From the NCBI GenBank assembly GCA_036850595.1, contig CM072154.1:18855330-18919329 (forward strand): 64,000 nt of DNA, in the 5' to 3' direction. Below, piece after piece: positions 27,101-34,344 of the stretch. A program made the position numbers and the translations under genes. Source of the stretch: Rhyacichthys aspro (lineage: Eukaryota > Chordata > Actinopteri > Gobiiformes > Rhyacichthyidae). Within the stretch, counting starts at the first letter, position 1. Each line of letters opens with the position of its first letter. The notes under the pieces were generated by a model that was not told the origin of the DNA, made no database searches, and saw nothing but the letters and a program-made list of their open reading frames with translations.

Positions 27101-28670
27101 TGTGTTTTGAATACAAAATCCACAGAGGGAGACGAGGTGTGACCAAACATAGACGATTTAGGGAGTCAGAAAGGAGGACGGGGAGGAAAAATATCCTCAG
27201 TGTTTTGAGGTGACCCTGCGTCTTGTAGCGAGACACCTGCTTGTTGGCCACTTGCCCAGCTTTAAATTGGCATCTAATCTCCTCGGCCTGCGTGTGGGGC
27301 CCTTGGGAATACCAGGAATGACAGGCTGTTTGTCTGGGATTGCATATGCCCCACCTCTCTCCCTTCTTCTCCCTCTCTTTTTCTCAATCTCTGCACACAC
27401 AGGCGTACATATCCACACACGCCACCCACCCGTCTCACTGTTTGGAATGAGCTGCACTCTGGCAATTTCCATTGCTGGCTCTAAAGAGATTTGAAATTGC
27501 CTTTGGTCCTGAAGCCTTGGCAATTAGCAATTAGTGAAGTGATTGTAGCAAGCCCTTCCCGCCTCCCTTGTGCTCGCTTTCCTGCTGTGCATCCACCCCT
27601 GCTTCGGCGCTTGTAGTGATGTACTGAAACCATAAGACGATCCTTTGTGAGTGGGAGCATGTGTGTCTGACGGTGCAGTCAGGCATTTAATATAGTCTAT
27701 ATGCACTGTACACTGTGGGTGGTCTATTGAGTGTGCAGCATTACGTTACATGGAGAGGTGGGTACAGTAGCCAAAATCTGTCCTTAAGTGAAAGTATTAT
27801 AATTAATGACATGACTCAGGTCGAAGTAAATGTAATCATTTTTATTATTTCTTGAATGGAAGAAAAGACTAGCACTGACAGGTATTTCTATTAATAATCA
27901 CATATTCAGTCAACAGCATTAAAGAAAAGATTGTTGAACTGCTGATCGAACTGCTTTTCACAAAATTGTTTATCAGGAAATTGGTACTTTCAAATGTACT
28001 TAAGTAAAAGAAGAAGGTAAGCATCTGGAAAAGTGCAATTTATTCAAATGGTTACGTAAATCTGGAGTAGGATATCGATCATAAAACCAAATTATCCATG
28101 TTTTGTTGTGAGTTGCTCAAATTGCAGACTGACAACAGATTTTCTGGTCTAACAACACATATACAGAGAGATAAACAAGAACACACACTGCTTTCAACAA
28201 AGCAGCAGCTGGACTTTAACTGTTTCTGCAAGAAGCAATATAACACCAAACCTTTTCCTGTGTGATTCTGAGTTTTAGCTTTAGGTAGATGCACCAGATT
28301 AAATGTACCCAGTCTTTACCCACCTCTTTAGACTTGTGCTGCTGTGTGTGCCAGTCTCTTTAGGGCCATGTTTGCTGCTTGTGAACATCTGCCTGATGTG
28401 CTTTACGATGTGTTTGTTTATTCAATGCACTGCTGACCTCACCCATCCTTCTCTGTTGTTGATGCCAGTGACAGCGAGGAGAAGCCATTGAAGGGCAGCA
28501 GCTTGTGCTCGCTGACTGGAGATGACAGCGTCAGCAGAGACAGCCTGGTGGACTACGCAGACGGGGGAAGAGAGTTCGACGAGGACGGTTCATTTATCGG
28601 AGAATATTCGGGACCCAAGCATCGAGGCTCTGTGAGCGAGCCCAATGGACACAACCCAGTCACTGCTTGA
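16..28670 (+). CDS. chl1: Neural cell adhesion molecule L1-like protein (CHL1), 3' part of gene, 23 exons
   Basis: Single-pass neuronal surface glycoprotein of the L1 family. Known family roles are neurite outgrowth, migration and synaptic function through homophilic and heterophilic contacts and a tail that binds ankyrin, ERM proteins and Hsc70. Exons: 16-138, 1025-1195, 1645-1756, 2427-2608, 2709-2843, 3355-3495, 4104-4215, 5200-5366, 6337-6496, 6755-6879, 6999-7103, 7906-8103, 8536-8606, 8720-8942, 10351-10466, 11124-11328, 11930-12052, 14679-14861, 20235-20348, 21108-21269, 21582-21713, 23581-23653, 28469-28670. All introns are GT-AG, phases agree throughout, and the sum is 1110 codons plus a split first codon. 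Order by residue: Ig2 1-97, Ig3 98-195, Ig4 196-287, Ig5 288-380, Ig6 381-475, FN1 476-577, FN2 577-675, FN3 675-781, FN4 782-883, FN5 884-975, transmembrane 989-1010, tail 1011-1110. The tail resembles CHL1 (LHPD, DGSFIGEY) more than NrCAM or neurofascin. Signal peptide and Ig1 lie upstream. The chl1a/chl1b choice is unresolved. Confidence 0.95.
139..1024 (+). other. chl1 intron (Ig2 a/b)
   Basis: GT-AG intron of 886 bases. It is AT-rich with a short AAGATA-like tandem stretch near 657-678 and a pyrimidine tract just before the acceptor. No exon, RNA gene or recognisable repeat was seen. Confidence 0.85.
1025..1195 (+). CDS. chl1: chl1 exon: Ig2, second half
   Basis: Acceptor ttag at 1021-1024, donor gtaggt at 1196. 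171 nt, phase 1 to 1. It encodes residues 42-97: HIPQDDRVSMG, GNLYFSHAL, the closing Ig2 cysteine in DSRRDYTCVAAF, and RTIIQKSPM. The DSRxDYxCxAAF...RTIxQKxPM pattern is typical of CHL1 Ig2 and is one of the clearest family matches in the gene. Confidence 0.95.
1645..1756 (+). CDS. chl1: chl1 exon: Ig2-Ig3 linker and Ig3 first half
   Basis: Acceptor gtgcag at 1639-1644, donor gtatgt at 1757. 112 nt, entering phase 1 and leaving phase 2. Residues 99-134 include PALTKPSLQLPSG, VLLKGKELKLECLPGG and the first Ig3 cysteine. The linker from Ig2 is short: I found no separate exon for the Ser/Asn-rich linker I recall in mammalian CHL1. Confidence 0.93.
2427..2608 (+). CDS. chl1: chl1 exon: Ig3, second half
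   Basis: Acceptor gacag at 2422-2426, donor gtaggt at 2609. 182 nt, phase 2 to 1. Residues 136-195 include PTPTVTWIKLGDRLP, NFGKMLIISSV, DEGKYMCTAQNPAG with the closing cysteine, and HYFDVIVE leading into Ig4. It joins in frame to the previous exon through a split Phe codon. Confidence 0.94.
2709..2843 (+). CDS. chl1: chl1 exon: Ig4, first half
   Basis: Acceptor cccag at 2704-2708, donor gtgagt at 2844. 135 nt, symmetric phase 1. Residues 197-240 include PPKWLTEPPQSQL, VHIKCSVSGKPLPDITW with the first Ig4 cysteine and core Trp, and RRNGEIFR. The PPxWxxxPxS start is shared across L1-family fourth Ig domains. Confidence 0.94.
3355..3495 (+). CDS. chl1: chl1 exon: Ig4, second half
   Basis: Acceptor tttcag at 3349-3354, donor gtgagt at 3496. 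141 nt, phase 1 to 1. Residues 242-287 include VLDDTVVLQKASPEDSAVYQ and CEASNQHGTLLANVNI. The YQCEASNxHGTxLANANI block is characteristic of the L1 family and nearly the same in CHL1. Confidence 0.95.
3496..4103 (+). other. chl1 intron (Ig4/Ig5)
   Basis: GT-AG intron of 608 bases. AT-rich, with no repeat, RNA gene or extra exon seen. Confidence 0.8.
4104..4215 (+). CDS. chl1: chl1 exon: Ig5, first half
   Basis: Acceptor cctag at 4099-4103, donor gtaaga at 4216. 112 nt, phase 1 to 2. Residues 289-324 include MAPLVLTQDNQEYAVVRGG, VVLNCSVFGSPPPSIS and the first Ig5 cysteine. The core Trp codon (residue 325) is split over the next intron. Confidence 0.94.
4216..5199 (+). other. chl1 intron (Ig5 a/b)
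   Basis: GT-AG intron of 984 bases. It contains chance open frames, for example 4389-4610, without splice or homology support. No repeat or RNA gene was recognised. Confidence 0.8.
5200..5366 (+). CDS. chl1: chl1 exon: Ig5, second half
   Basis: Acceptor cttag at 5195-5199, donor gtaact at 5367. 167 nt, phase 2 to 1. Residues 326-380 include KETLAAIEGERFLLLPNKSL, DDSGEFVCVAFNSEGKS with the closing Ig5 cysteine, and ALLDVK. GC content is clearly above that of the flanking introns. Confidence 0.94.
5367..6336 (+). other. chl1 intron (Ig5/Ig6)
   Basis: GT-AG intron of 970 bases. Strongly AT-rich, with a TA-dinucleotide run near 6219-6231 and an A tract near 6007-6016. No gene or known repeat was seen. 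Confidence 0.8.
6337..6496 (+). CDS. chl1: chl1 exon: Ig6, first half
   Basis: Acceptor cttcag at 6331-6336, donor gtaggt at 6497. 160 nt, phase 1 to 2. Residues 382-433 include VNPPQDIQVVSGTAAQLMCQ with the first Ig6 cysteine, and SSFEVTWMKDEEEIQLHFEE. Mammalian CHL1 carries a DGEA integrin motif after the core Trp. Here the aligned residues are DEEE. Confidence 0.93.
6755..6879 (+). CDS. chl1: chl1 exon: Ig6, second half
   Basis: Acceptor tttcag at 6749-6754, donor gtaagt at 6880. 125 nt, phase 2 to 1. Residues 435-475 include FSVIGGMLQIMNVNLSDQG and IYTCIAKTSLD with the closing cysteine. The DQGIYxCxAxTxLD pattern matches L1-family sixth Ig domains. Confidence 0.94.
6999..7103 (+). CDS. 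chl1: chl1 exon: FNIII-1, first half
   Basis: Acceptor ttgcag at 6993-6998, donor gtatga at 7104. 105 nt, symmetric phase 1. Residues 477-510 include VPDAPINLEISELQ, NISLSWVPGSDHNSAIT with the conserved FNIII Trp and an N-glycosylation sequon (NIS). VPDxPxNLxxS...DHNSxI is conserved across the L1 family. Confidence 0.94.
7104..7905 (+). other. chl1 intron (FN1 a/b)
   Basis: GT-AG intron of 802 bases. AT-rich, with no repeat or additional exon recognised. Confidence 0.8.
7906..8103 (+). CDS. chl1: chl1 exon: FNIII-1, second half
   Basis: Acceptor tgcag at 7901-7905, donor gtaaga at 8104. 198 nt, phase 1 to 1. Residues 512-576 include LVVECEESQWEPGRWKEL, LNYQFRVYAVNAVGPGPPSE and HKTPPA. The WEPGRWKEL and YQFRVxAVNxVG blocks are standard for L1-family FN1. 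The exon aligns without gaps to the mammalian CHL1 sequence as I recall it. Confidence 0.95.
8536..8606 (+). CDS. chl1: chl1 exon: FNIII-2, first part
   Basis: Acceptor taaag at 8531-8535, donor gtaagt at 8607. 71 nt, entering phase 1 and leaving phase 0. Residues 578-600 include PDRNPENIKIQG and HQMEISWE. It matches the CHL1 APDRNPQNIxVQ...IxWE pattern. The frame and both flanking exons support this small exon. Confidence 0.93.
8720..8942 (+). CDS. chl1: chl1 exon: FNIII-2, main part
   Basis: Acceptor tcacag at 8714-8719, donor gtaggt at 8943. 223 nt, phase 0 to 1. Residues 601-674 include PLLPIEHNGPGLEYKVSY, SFVLRNTSTFVPYEIKIQS, NSHGWGPEP and GYSGED. NGPGLEYxVxxxP and YSGED are shared L1-family FN2 signatures. 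Confidence 0.95.
8943..10350 (+). other. chl1 intron (FN2/FN3)
   Basis: GT-AG intron of 1408 bases. AT-rich, with several pyrimidine-rich runs around 9730-9830. No repeat family, RNA gene or cryptic exon was recognised. Confidence 0.8.
10351..10466 (+). CDS. chl1: chl1 exon: FNIII-3, first half
   Basis: Acceptor ctctag at 10345-10350, donor gtgagt at 10467. 116 nt, phase 1 to 0. Residues 676-713 include PTAAPRDVAVEVINTTVLRV, SWTPVPPATVRGHL and GGYH. It carries a sequon (NTT) and the FNIII core Trp. Confidence 0.94.
10467..11123 (+). other. chl1 intron (FN3 a/b)
   Basis: GT-AG intron of 657 bases. The frame of the next exon stays open upstream for about 240 bases (from 10884), but the pyrimidine tract and CAG acceptor at 11121-11123 set the real boundary. 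Confidence 0.8.
11124..11328 (+). CDS. chl1: chl1 exon: FNIII-3, second half
   Basis: Acceptor cccacag at 11117-11123, donor gtgagt at 11329. 205 nt, phase 0 to 1. Residues 714-781 include VHWLRKQSLLN, FPGKRNHAIVPGLEPFSEY, VNVFNKKGNGPKSDP and FTTPEG. FxGxRNxxxVPxLxxFSEY is a CHL1/L1 pattern. No basic furin site of the L1 type is evident. Confidence 0.95.
11329..11929 (+). other. chl1 intron (FN3/FN4)
   Basis: GT-AG intron of 601 bases. No repeat or RNA gene was seen. Confidence 0.8.
11930..12052 (+). CDS. chl1: chl1 exon: FNIII-4, first half
   Basis: Acceptor ttcacag at 11923-11929, donor gtatgt at 12053. 123 nt, symmetric phase 1. Residues 783-822 include PEQVPILTTSNAQRDS, LLVWGPPSETRGILTGYL and LQYYL. 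VPEQP...WxxPxxxxGxLTGYLLQY is conserved in the family. Confidence 0.94.
12053..14678 (+). other. chl1 intron (FN4 a/b)
   Basis: GT-AG intron of 2626 bases. It has a long pyrimidine-rich stretch around 14230-14550. No extra exon, RNA gene or recognised repeat. Confidence 0.8.
14679..14861 (+). CDS. chl1: chl1 exon: FNIII-4, second half
   Basis: Acceptor ccatag at 14673-14678, donor gtgagg at 14862. 183 nt, phase 1 to 1. Residues 824-883 include NETTLEVVDSQEMNITGADT, WQLQGLKEGSLYRFHL and ACTRVGCGPPRAQES. The RACTxxGCGxPxxEES motif is CHL1-like. It carries two sequons (NET and NIT). Confidence 0.95.
14862..20234 (+). other. Longest chl1 intron (FN4/FN5)
   Basis: GT-AG intron of 5373 bases. Mostly AT-rich unique-looking sequence. 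A less AT-rich stretch at about 16080-16330 stands out as a candidate conserved element. A very long pyrimidine tract (about 20105-20232) precedes the acceptor. No gene was recognised on either strand. Confidence 0.75.
20235..20348 (+). CDS. chl1: chl1 exon: FNIII-5, first half (symmetric 114-nt exon)
   Basis: Acceptor tatcag at 20229-20234 after a long pyrimidine tract, donor gtaagc at 20349. 114 nt, phase 1 to 1. Residues 885-921 include PALFNISSYVSDTYAKIS, the FNIII core Trp (KISWTAREE) and DLELYVAYMNN. It supplies the A-C strands of a fifth FNIII domain. Mammalian CHL1, as I recall, has only about half of FN5 and lacks this segment. Skipping the exon would keep the frame. Confidence 0.88.
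20349..21107 (+). other. chl1 intron (FN5 a/b) with inverted repeat
   Basis: GT-AG intron of 759 bases. It holds an 18-bp perfect inverted repeat (20514-20531 and 21013-21030) that may mark a small non-autonomous DNA element filling most of the intron. Confidence 0.7.
21108..21269 (+). CDS. chl1: chl1 exon: FNIII-5, second half
   Basis: Acceptor tgtag at 21103-21107, donor gtgaga at 21270. 162 nt, phase 1 to 1. Residues 923-975 include DGIWQISEAVNSSQSF, GLEPGTLYTVRLMAKRLFDN and ASIFEDVFQTEEK. It aligns with the partial FN5 of mammalian CHL1 (PGAEHIVRLM...DxSIFQDVIET). Sequons are NSS and NAS. Confidence 0.94.
21582..21713 (+). CDS. chl1: chl1 exon: transmembrane segment
   Basis: Acceptor ctttag at 21576-21581, donor gtacgc at 21714. 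132 nt, phase 1 to 1. After a short stalk (VASLQRDSSTRG), the hydrophobic helix runs from W989 to V1010 (WLIGTMCAVALLTLIALIAC). It is followed by RRNKGGKY, the juxtamembrane ERM-contact region of CHL1-type tails (RGGKYSV in mammals, KGGKYAV here). An alternative in-frame donor lies at 21762. Confidence 0.95.
21714..21761 (+). CDS. chl1: Possible alternative 3' extension of the transmembrane exon (16 codons)
   Basis: If the donor gtcagt at 21762 is used instead of gtacgc at 21714, the exon gains 48 nt with no stop, keeping phase 1. The inserted residues would be GTPQRAQRQDMLSMEQ between KYA and VKEKED. Neither donor is clearly stronger by eye. The short form matches known CHL1 tails exactly, so it is taken as the main form. 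Confidence 0.3.
21762..23580 (+). other. chl1 intron (TM/tail) with hairpin
   Basis: GT-AG intron of about 1.8 kb. AT-rich, with a perfect 20-bp hairpin (23143-23190) inside a possible larger inverted-repeat element. No exon was recognised. Confidence 0.75.
23143..23190. repeat. Perfect 20-bp inverted repeat with 8-nt loop
   Basis: Left arm 23143-23162 (ttccatgtgatgtgtgctgt) is the exact reverse complement of right arm 23171-23190, around the loop atgtttga. Near-matching outer arms at 23122-23135 and 23474-23487 suggest a non-autonomous DNA transposon of about 366 bp. The stem does not extend past the arms well enough for a typical pre-miRNA. Confidence 0.7.
23581..23653 (+). CDS. chl1: chl1 exon: proximal cytoplasmic tail
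   Basis: Acceptor ctgcag at 23575-23580, donor gtgagg at 23654. 73 nt, phase 1 to 2. Residues 1021-1043 include KEKEDLHPDVESQ and DDTFCEY. The HPD tripeptide (1027-1029) is the Hsc70-recruiting motif described for CHL1 and is intact. This exon is the strongest single marker separating CHL1 from the other L1-family members. Confidence 0.96.
23654..28468 (+). other. Second-longest chl1 intron (tail)
   Basis: GT-AG intron of 4815 bases. It contains compositionally distinct, less AT-rich stretches at about 24880-25150 and 26050-27560 that may be regulatory. No coding exon, RNA gene or recognised repeat was found. Confidence 0.75.
28469..28670 (+). CDS. chl1: chl1 terminal coding exon: distal tail with ankyrin motif
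   Basis: Acceptor gccag at 28464-28468. 202 nt including TGA at 28668-28670. Residues 1045-1110 include DSEEKPLKGSSL, DSLVDYADGG, the ankyrin-binding DGSFIGEY (F1086-Y1090) and the C-terminus NGHNPVTA. The motif is FIGQY in L1, NrCAM and neurofascin and FIGAY in mammalian CHL1. Here Glu occupies the variable position while the regulatory Tyr is kept. Confidence 0.96.
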
Positions 28671-29350
28671 AATGGTCTGCTTCAAATCCTGTCAAGATTC
28701 CTCAAAAATACAGCCTGCGTGGCATTAAAAACAGCCTGAATAGCCAAGTCAAATGGCTTGAGTGAGCAGAGGATACAAGTGGGATTTGTCAAGAGGCTGA
28801 GGAGAAGAATCCAGCTTTTATCACATCAATGATAAAGTGTACATATTATAATGAATACACTCATGTTGCTAGTATTATATGGATTTAATAATGACGAAGG
28901 CAAGCTGTTGCTGATGTACTGTACACCAGTTTTTACCTAAACAAACTGCAGGGCAAGAATAAGTTTTTATATTGTAACTATGCAATTTTACACAGTGAAT
29001 GTATCCCACAATAGACATGTATCTGGAATTATGATCTGTTTTTTCATTTAACCTAAGCGTCACTTCATTCAAAAGTATAAATGCTTCACTGCTTTTTTTA
29101 TTCATTAAAGAAAAATAAGCACTTTTTTCACACTTCAAAGTCGTAAATGCTTAAAATGGATCAAAAAACAACTGTAGCATTTATACTTTTGCTCCATTCA
29201 TGTACATTGTGTATATACTAATATAAATAGACAGATATGGGTTTTGTTAGTGTGTCAAAAATATTTCTATGAATTTTCTGTCATGCTTTTATATCTATTT
29301 TTGCTTTTGTTACATGTGACTTTGAGATATTAAATGCCAGTGATCCAACA
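28671..29350 (+). other. chl1 proximal 3' UTR
   Basis: AT-rich sequence directly after the stop, with no repeat inserted. Candidate poly(A) signals attaaa lie at 29104-29109 and 29329-29334. The actual end cannot be fixed from sequence alone, and longer forms could use aataaa at 30220-30225. Confidence 0.6.
29329..29334 (+). terminator. Candidate poly(A) signal (attaaa)
   Basis: Common variant hexamer about 660 bases after the chl1 stop. It is one of three plausible signals (others at 29104 and 30220) and has no transcript support here. Confidence 0.35.
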
Positions 29351-32300
29351 AACTATTTTCCAGTTGCACATTGCCCTCAGTTTGTAATGAAATGCATTAA
29401 ATTCGTCACCTAGCTAGAGATCAAAGTCAGTTTATCATGAAAGGTGCAAGAAGCAATTGTACAGAAACTTGGGTCGGATCTGGAGTGACTGAAGGAGGAT
29501 AAGTTCTGGTTCATGGAAATCCCCCCAAACAATCTTTAAAATGATAAAAGTTAAAAGTGCTGCGTTGTCCTGGGTCCATCAAAATATGTTGAGAGCACTC
29601 TTAAAATGCTTTGAGTTCAAGTTTGAGTGATCAAGGTTTTCTTGTATTGAGCTCTTGGGTTCAATCAGAAAGCATTTCTATAAGTGTACTATTCATAGGC
29701 CTCATCAGCTTTTCAGTGTACTGTAAAAAAACAGGCTTTTAGACTTGCTTTGCCTTTATTCTGCTGTATTTCTCAGGGTTAATGACTCTTTGCCCTTTTA
29801 TTAGTATCTGTTGCATGGACTATTTATAATAAGCGAAGCTCCGTCTCACATTTCACATTACGTCAAAAAATCCTTTCAGATTTAAATGAACTGCTCTTTC
29901 TCATTCAGTTTAAAACCTATGTATGCAGTAAGCCTGGATTTGATGTAAAATGCTCTGACTAAACACTGAATATGAATGTATTACAACAAATATATACTTG
30001 GTTGCTATTCCTAAAATTATGCAGCTAATTTTTCATTCAGACCACGCTCACAGAATAGTGGAAGAATACACACACAGTTAAATTAAACCTCCTTTTCACT
30101 AAGGTCAAACACATCCCTGAATCCCAGAAACAGTTTTTCTGCTACTGTATGTCTCTAATACATGCAACCCTCACATGCATAATGTATATTGCTAAAATAT
30201 TCATCAAGGATATAACTCAAATAAAGTTAAGGTTAAACCAGTCATATTGAAATGGATGCAAAGGGGATTCAGCATTGGTGTTGGCCGCAAAAATCAAAAT
30301 GTTTCATTGGCTAAGAACATTTTTTTTTATGTTAAATATTAGCTCTATTAAAATATAAAAGCCTCTGTCTTGGATTTGAAAATATTGGAGGCTTGTATAA
30401 GCTTTTATGTTGAAGTACAGGAACTTCAGAAGAAAACCAGGAGCCGAGACTTGAACATAGTGTCAGTTCTACTTAGTTACTCTTAGACAGTTCAATCAAT
30501 CATGTTCATTCAGACGTTTCAGATGTTTACATGATGCATATAGGAAAAAAAAACAAACTGCAGTCTGAAAAGGAATAGGTTGAATCCTGAGCTTATTGTG
30601 CCTACCCCCTGATACCCCCTGGACTCTAATTTTAAGTGAAAAAAGCCACAGGATAACACATAACTTGGACCAGTTACCATAGTGACAGCCACCAGCTAAC
30701 CAACTGCCAGCGACAAAAGGGGAAGAAAGTGCCCATAATTTGTGGTTTGGCGGAGTTCTTAGGGAGAGGTGAATGGAAAGAGTTTTTTTAAGGCACCATT
30801 GTTACCAACTGGATGCGGCAAACATTTTTTTCTAGTGAGCCTGACTTAGCTCTGGAGCCGCCTGCGACATTAGCAGCACAGCTTGTTAAAAATCCTGTTG
30901 AACTGATAAAGTGGTGGTGAAAACTTGGCTGAAGTTAAGTGAGTCTATCAGTAAATGCGGTAAAATTACTTTGGTCTCATTCTGATGTAAACTCAGAATT
31001 TAACATTGCTTTGGGCAATAGCCAAATATGGAGTCTGTGAATAAACTATACATTTTTAACAGAGAACACTGGCTACAACACAATAGACACATACAGAACA
31101 GTAAAACAAATAAGATTTTATGTAACAAAAGGTATGTAAATAATTGTTTCCTGGATATTAGCACACCTCAATGGGATGTAGCCAAGAACTAAACACTTTA
31201 TGTGGTGAATTTAGTCCAACTGAAGTCTGTTTGTTAAATCTATGCTTTGGCTAAAGTCTGTGTTTCTGAATGCACTTCCAAACGTATTTGAATAAGTTGT
31301 ATAAGAGATTGCTTTTAAGATACTGAAGACATGATTTAGTCACAGTAAACAGCTCACGTTAACTACTAGAACAGTATCACAAAGAGAAAGCTTTAACTGA
31401 ATATAGACAGTGTTGTAGTCGTAGCCGAACACGTCCCGTGGCTCAGCAAACCCAGTTACTTATCCTTTTCTGAGGGGATAATATATATTACCCTTGATCC
31501 GGTGGAAATCCCACTTTTTAAAAAATCAAGACATTGTCGTATTGCTTCTTGTTTGCTTTGAAACCCAACTCACGTGTTCTCTGATCAATACCATTATTCA
31601 GAGTATTAGAGCAAAATGGCCCCAAAGAAATATTATAAAGTTACAAATCCTTTTAAAAGCATTTTGTAGGACCACACTTTTTACAAGCTGAGCATTTACG
31701 AGACCACAAAGTATATTTTACCTCAGACTTGAGATATTTTTGACTCTGTGAACTTGTTTCATATCTCTACAATACCTATGAGGCCCTTATCCTACATTTG
31801 AATACACAGCCTCTTCTCTGTTTCCCTCTAAGGCTTAGTGACTACAAATGCAGCTGTTCTCGACCCGGACTTGGGGAAACTGCAGTTGAAAAGGCACTCC
31901 TTGCCTCACGGTAAAATAAAGGTCATTTAAAGAGATAATCCCTGTATTGTCTGGGATTACAGCCTCATCCGATTTAAAATTGCCTTCTCTGAGGAATGTG
32001 AAAACCTCTAAACAACAACAAAAGATTATTCCGGTCAAGTCCCCAGTGTGTCACAAGCGGCTCATTTGCCCAGCTCAATCTATTTCTGAAAACTTGCAGG
32101 TGACCTTTTGTAAAAGTCATAATGGAGGCTCGAGCCCAGGCCGAGATGGTAACAACCTCAGCATCTTTATAGTTTTCACCCGCTCTGTGTGTTGCATTGG
32201 GCTGTGGCCATTTAGTAGATGGTAAAACAAAACTGCAATAGGACTTTAGTCATAGATGGTCCCTATTAAATACTACATTTGATTAAATGTCAGAAATCAC

Positions 32301-34123
32301 AAGGGCAAAGCATGATTTTGAGCTTAGCTGTTGTCATATTCTAGCTTGTGGTGCTACCAGTAACATAGTGAGGCATTTTCAACCTAAAGGACAAGGAGTT
32401 TAGATAATTACCTCTGACTATCTCCGTACTGTGGCTGTTTGGGCTGTTTGATTGCACCACTGACTTTGTCTAATACTTTTCCCGAGTTGAGGTCTGAAGT
32501 CTTGGTTTGTTCTCAGGTGAAGTCCTAAATTTATTCCTGGTTTAGTTGTGTTTTAATGTCTGGCTTCATAGTAAAGTCTGGTTCAGTCATGATAAAACCT
32601 TGTTAAACTAATCCACATTTTTGAAATAACTAATATAAATAATAACAAAACTCACAAAAAGCTCCAGAGTCTCACAATAAAAATCTCATTTAATGGAAAG
32701 TCTATTGATAGACAAAAAGCCTTTAAACAGTATATTATATACTATACACTCTGGCACAGATTACTGTTCTGTGCGTTTAAATTGTTGTGTGGAAGTGTCA
32801 CCTCATACAGTACTGAACAAACAAACCACTATAAGTATGTCTGATGTTACATTTTACCCTGAGTCAAAATGAAGCTGTCTCAAAGCCAGCCTTCATTTCA
32901 CATGAGCTCCTATAACTTCTACTTATGTGGCTTGGTTAATTGTTGCTTTTCATTTCCGTGGACAAACATATAGCTCCAGTCCTAAAGCGGATCACTCACC
33001 TTAAGTCAATTTGATCTGGGCTTAAATTTAAGTTAAATGCTCTGGAGATTGCCTGGTGGGTGAAAATCAATACAACGCTCACACATGACTTCAGCCCAGT
33101 GTCCGATGTCTGCAGGCCTTCTCAATTTGATCAAATTCTTACAAACTGAAGACATTACAAGGACAGAGCCACAGAGGCCTGCTGGGAGGATTTGTATTTT
33201 TCTCATGGAGCAGACTTTACAGAGCATGTAACCACAGAAGTGAGTAGCATGATGGCTATGAATATATCATCAATAATGAACAGTGCTGGGTTCACTGAAA
33301 GGGTAGTAGTGACAGGTGTTTCCAGATGTGCTCTTAAAGAGGATTCTTCAGTGGCTTTGAAGGACCGTGACCAAAGGCATCGGAATCAGGAATTAAAAAA
33401 TACAATATGCGAAAGTTATGGGCAGCACACTGAGATGAATACGCAAACACTCTCAAGGACAAATTCTGAGCGCTTTAGCCGAGAGAGAGGTCAGAAGAGG
33501 GAGCAGCTAAAAAAAACAAGAAGTGAAGGTGATTCAAGAGGGTGCACTTTATTCAAACCTCTTACAGCAACATTACGGATAAAGAAAAGCAGCAAAAGGA
33601 TTCTGACCTTGGCTCACAATAACAATGACAGTGTTTTATTTTGCAGTGAAATACATGCATTTCAATTGGATGCTGAATGTTCATTGAAATTCAAAGAAAA
33701 GATTGCACTGGGGCTAATAAATGTTTCAATAAAAGTGACAAAATCTGCCGTCCTTCAAAGTGCAAATAGCATGCTCCAAAACAGAGACAAGCCTGAAGGA
33801 GCCTAGCATCAAAAATATTGATATATTTTAAATATAACTCTTTACATTAAGTAAAATGATGCATAATTAAGAGTGTGGTCACTTTGATAATAGCATATAT
33901 ACTCTCCACCACTCACATATTGTTGTGTCAAAGTTTATTTATTTATTTTTCTCATTCCATCAACTCTACTTTAGGCAGAATATAGCTTTACATCTGTGAC
34001 TTCAAGGATACCATTTTGTTTTCAGCAATGTTCTTGTCATCAGGAACAAATTAGAATTTAGATAAACTGGGTCCGTCGTTCCTAAAACATACTGGTCCCT
34101 GTAATTTGGGGGTGTATAGAGGA
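29351..34123. other. Intergenic, possibly distal 3' UTR at its start
   Basis: AT-rich, with no supported gene on either strand. A T-poor, purine-rich open frame (33249-33806, + strand, 185 codons from its first ATG) is the longest in the intergenic half. It shows no recognisable domain, so it is not called as a gene. Confidence 0.6.
30220..30225 (+). terminator. Candidate distal poly(A) signal (aataaa)
   Basis: Canonical hexamer in aactcaaataaagtt about 1.55 kb after the stop. It would give a 3' UTR of about 1.57 kb. It could equally be a chance hexamer in AT-rich sequence. Confidence 0.35.
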
Positions 34124-34344
34124 ACAGTGGTTAGCACTCCTGAAGGTCTCTCCAGGTCTGGCTTCCCCCATCGTTCAAAGACATGCATGTGCAGGTGGAC
34201 TGGTAAGTCCAAATTGCCCATGGTGAATATTTCAAGTACATTTAAGTGTAAATGGTGTTCTGTCAGTGTCTGTCTTTAAGTGTTGCCTGTGATTAACTGG
34301 TGATGGTCCAGTGTGTGTCCCGCCTCATGCTCAAAACAGCTGAG
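34124..34344 (+). mobile_element. L2-type LINE 3' end or related SINE, degraded
   Basis: The order of motifs matches a very common teleost repeat: cagtggttagcactcc, a tract ending in aaagacatgcatgtg, actggtaagtccaaattgccc, gtgtaaatggtgttctgtc, gtgattaactggtgatggtc, cagtgtgtgtcccgcctcatg. This is the 3' end shared by L2-like LINEs and their SINE partners. It is clearly old and diverged and carries no open frame. Confidence 0.7.

Noticed and set aside
16..28670. Assignment to NrCAM, neurofascin or L1CAM
   Set aside because: The Ig2, FN2 and tail sequences (DSRRDYTCVAAF, VKEKEDLHPD, FIGEY) fit CHL1. NrCAM and neurofascin carry FIGQY with different juxtamembrane sequences, and L1 has an RSLE-type tail absent here.
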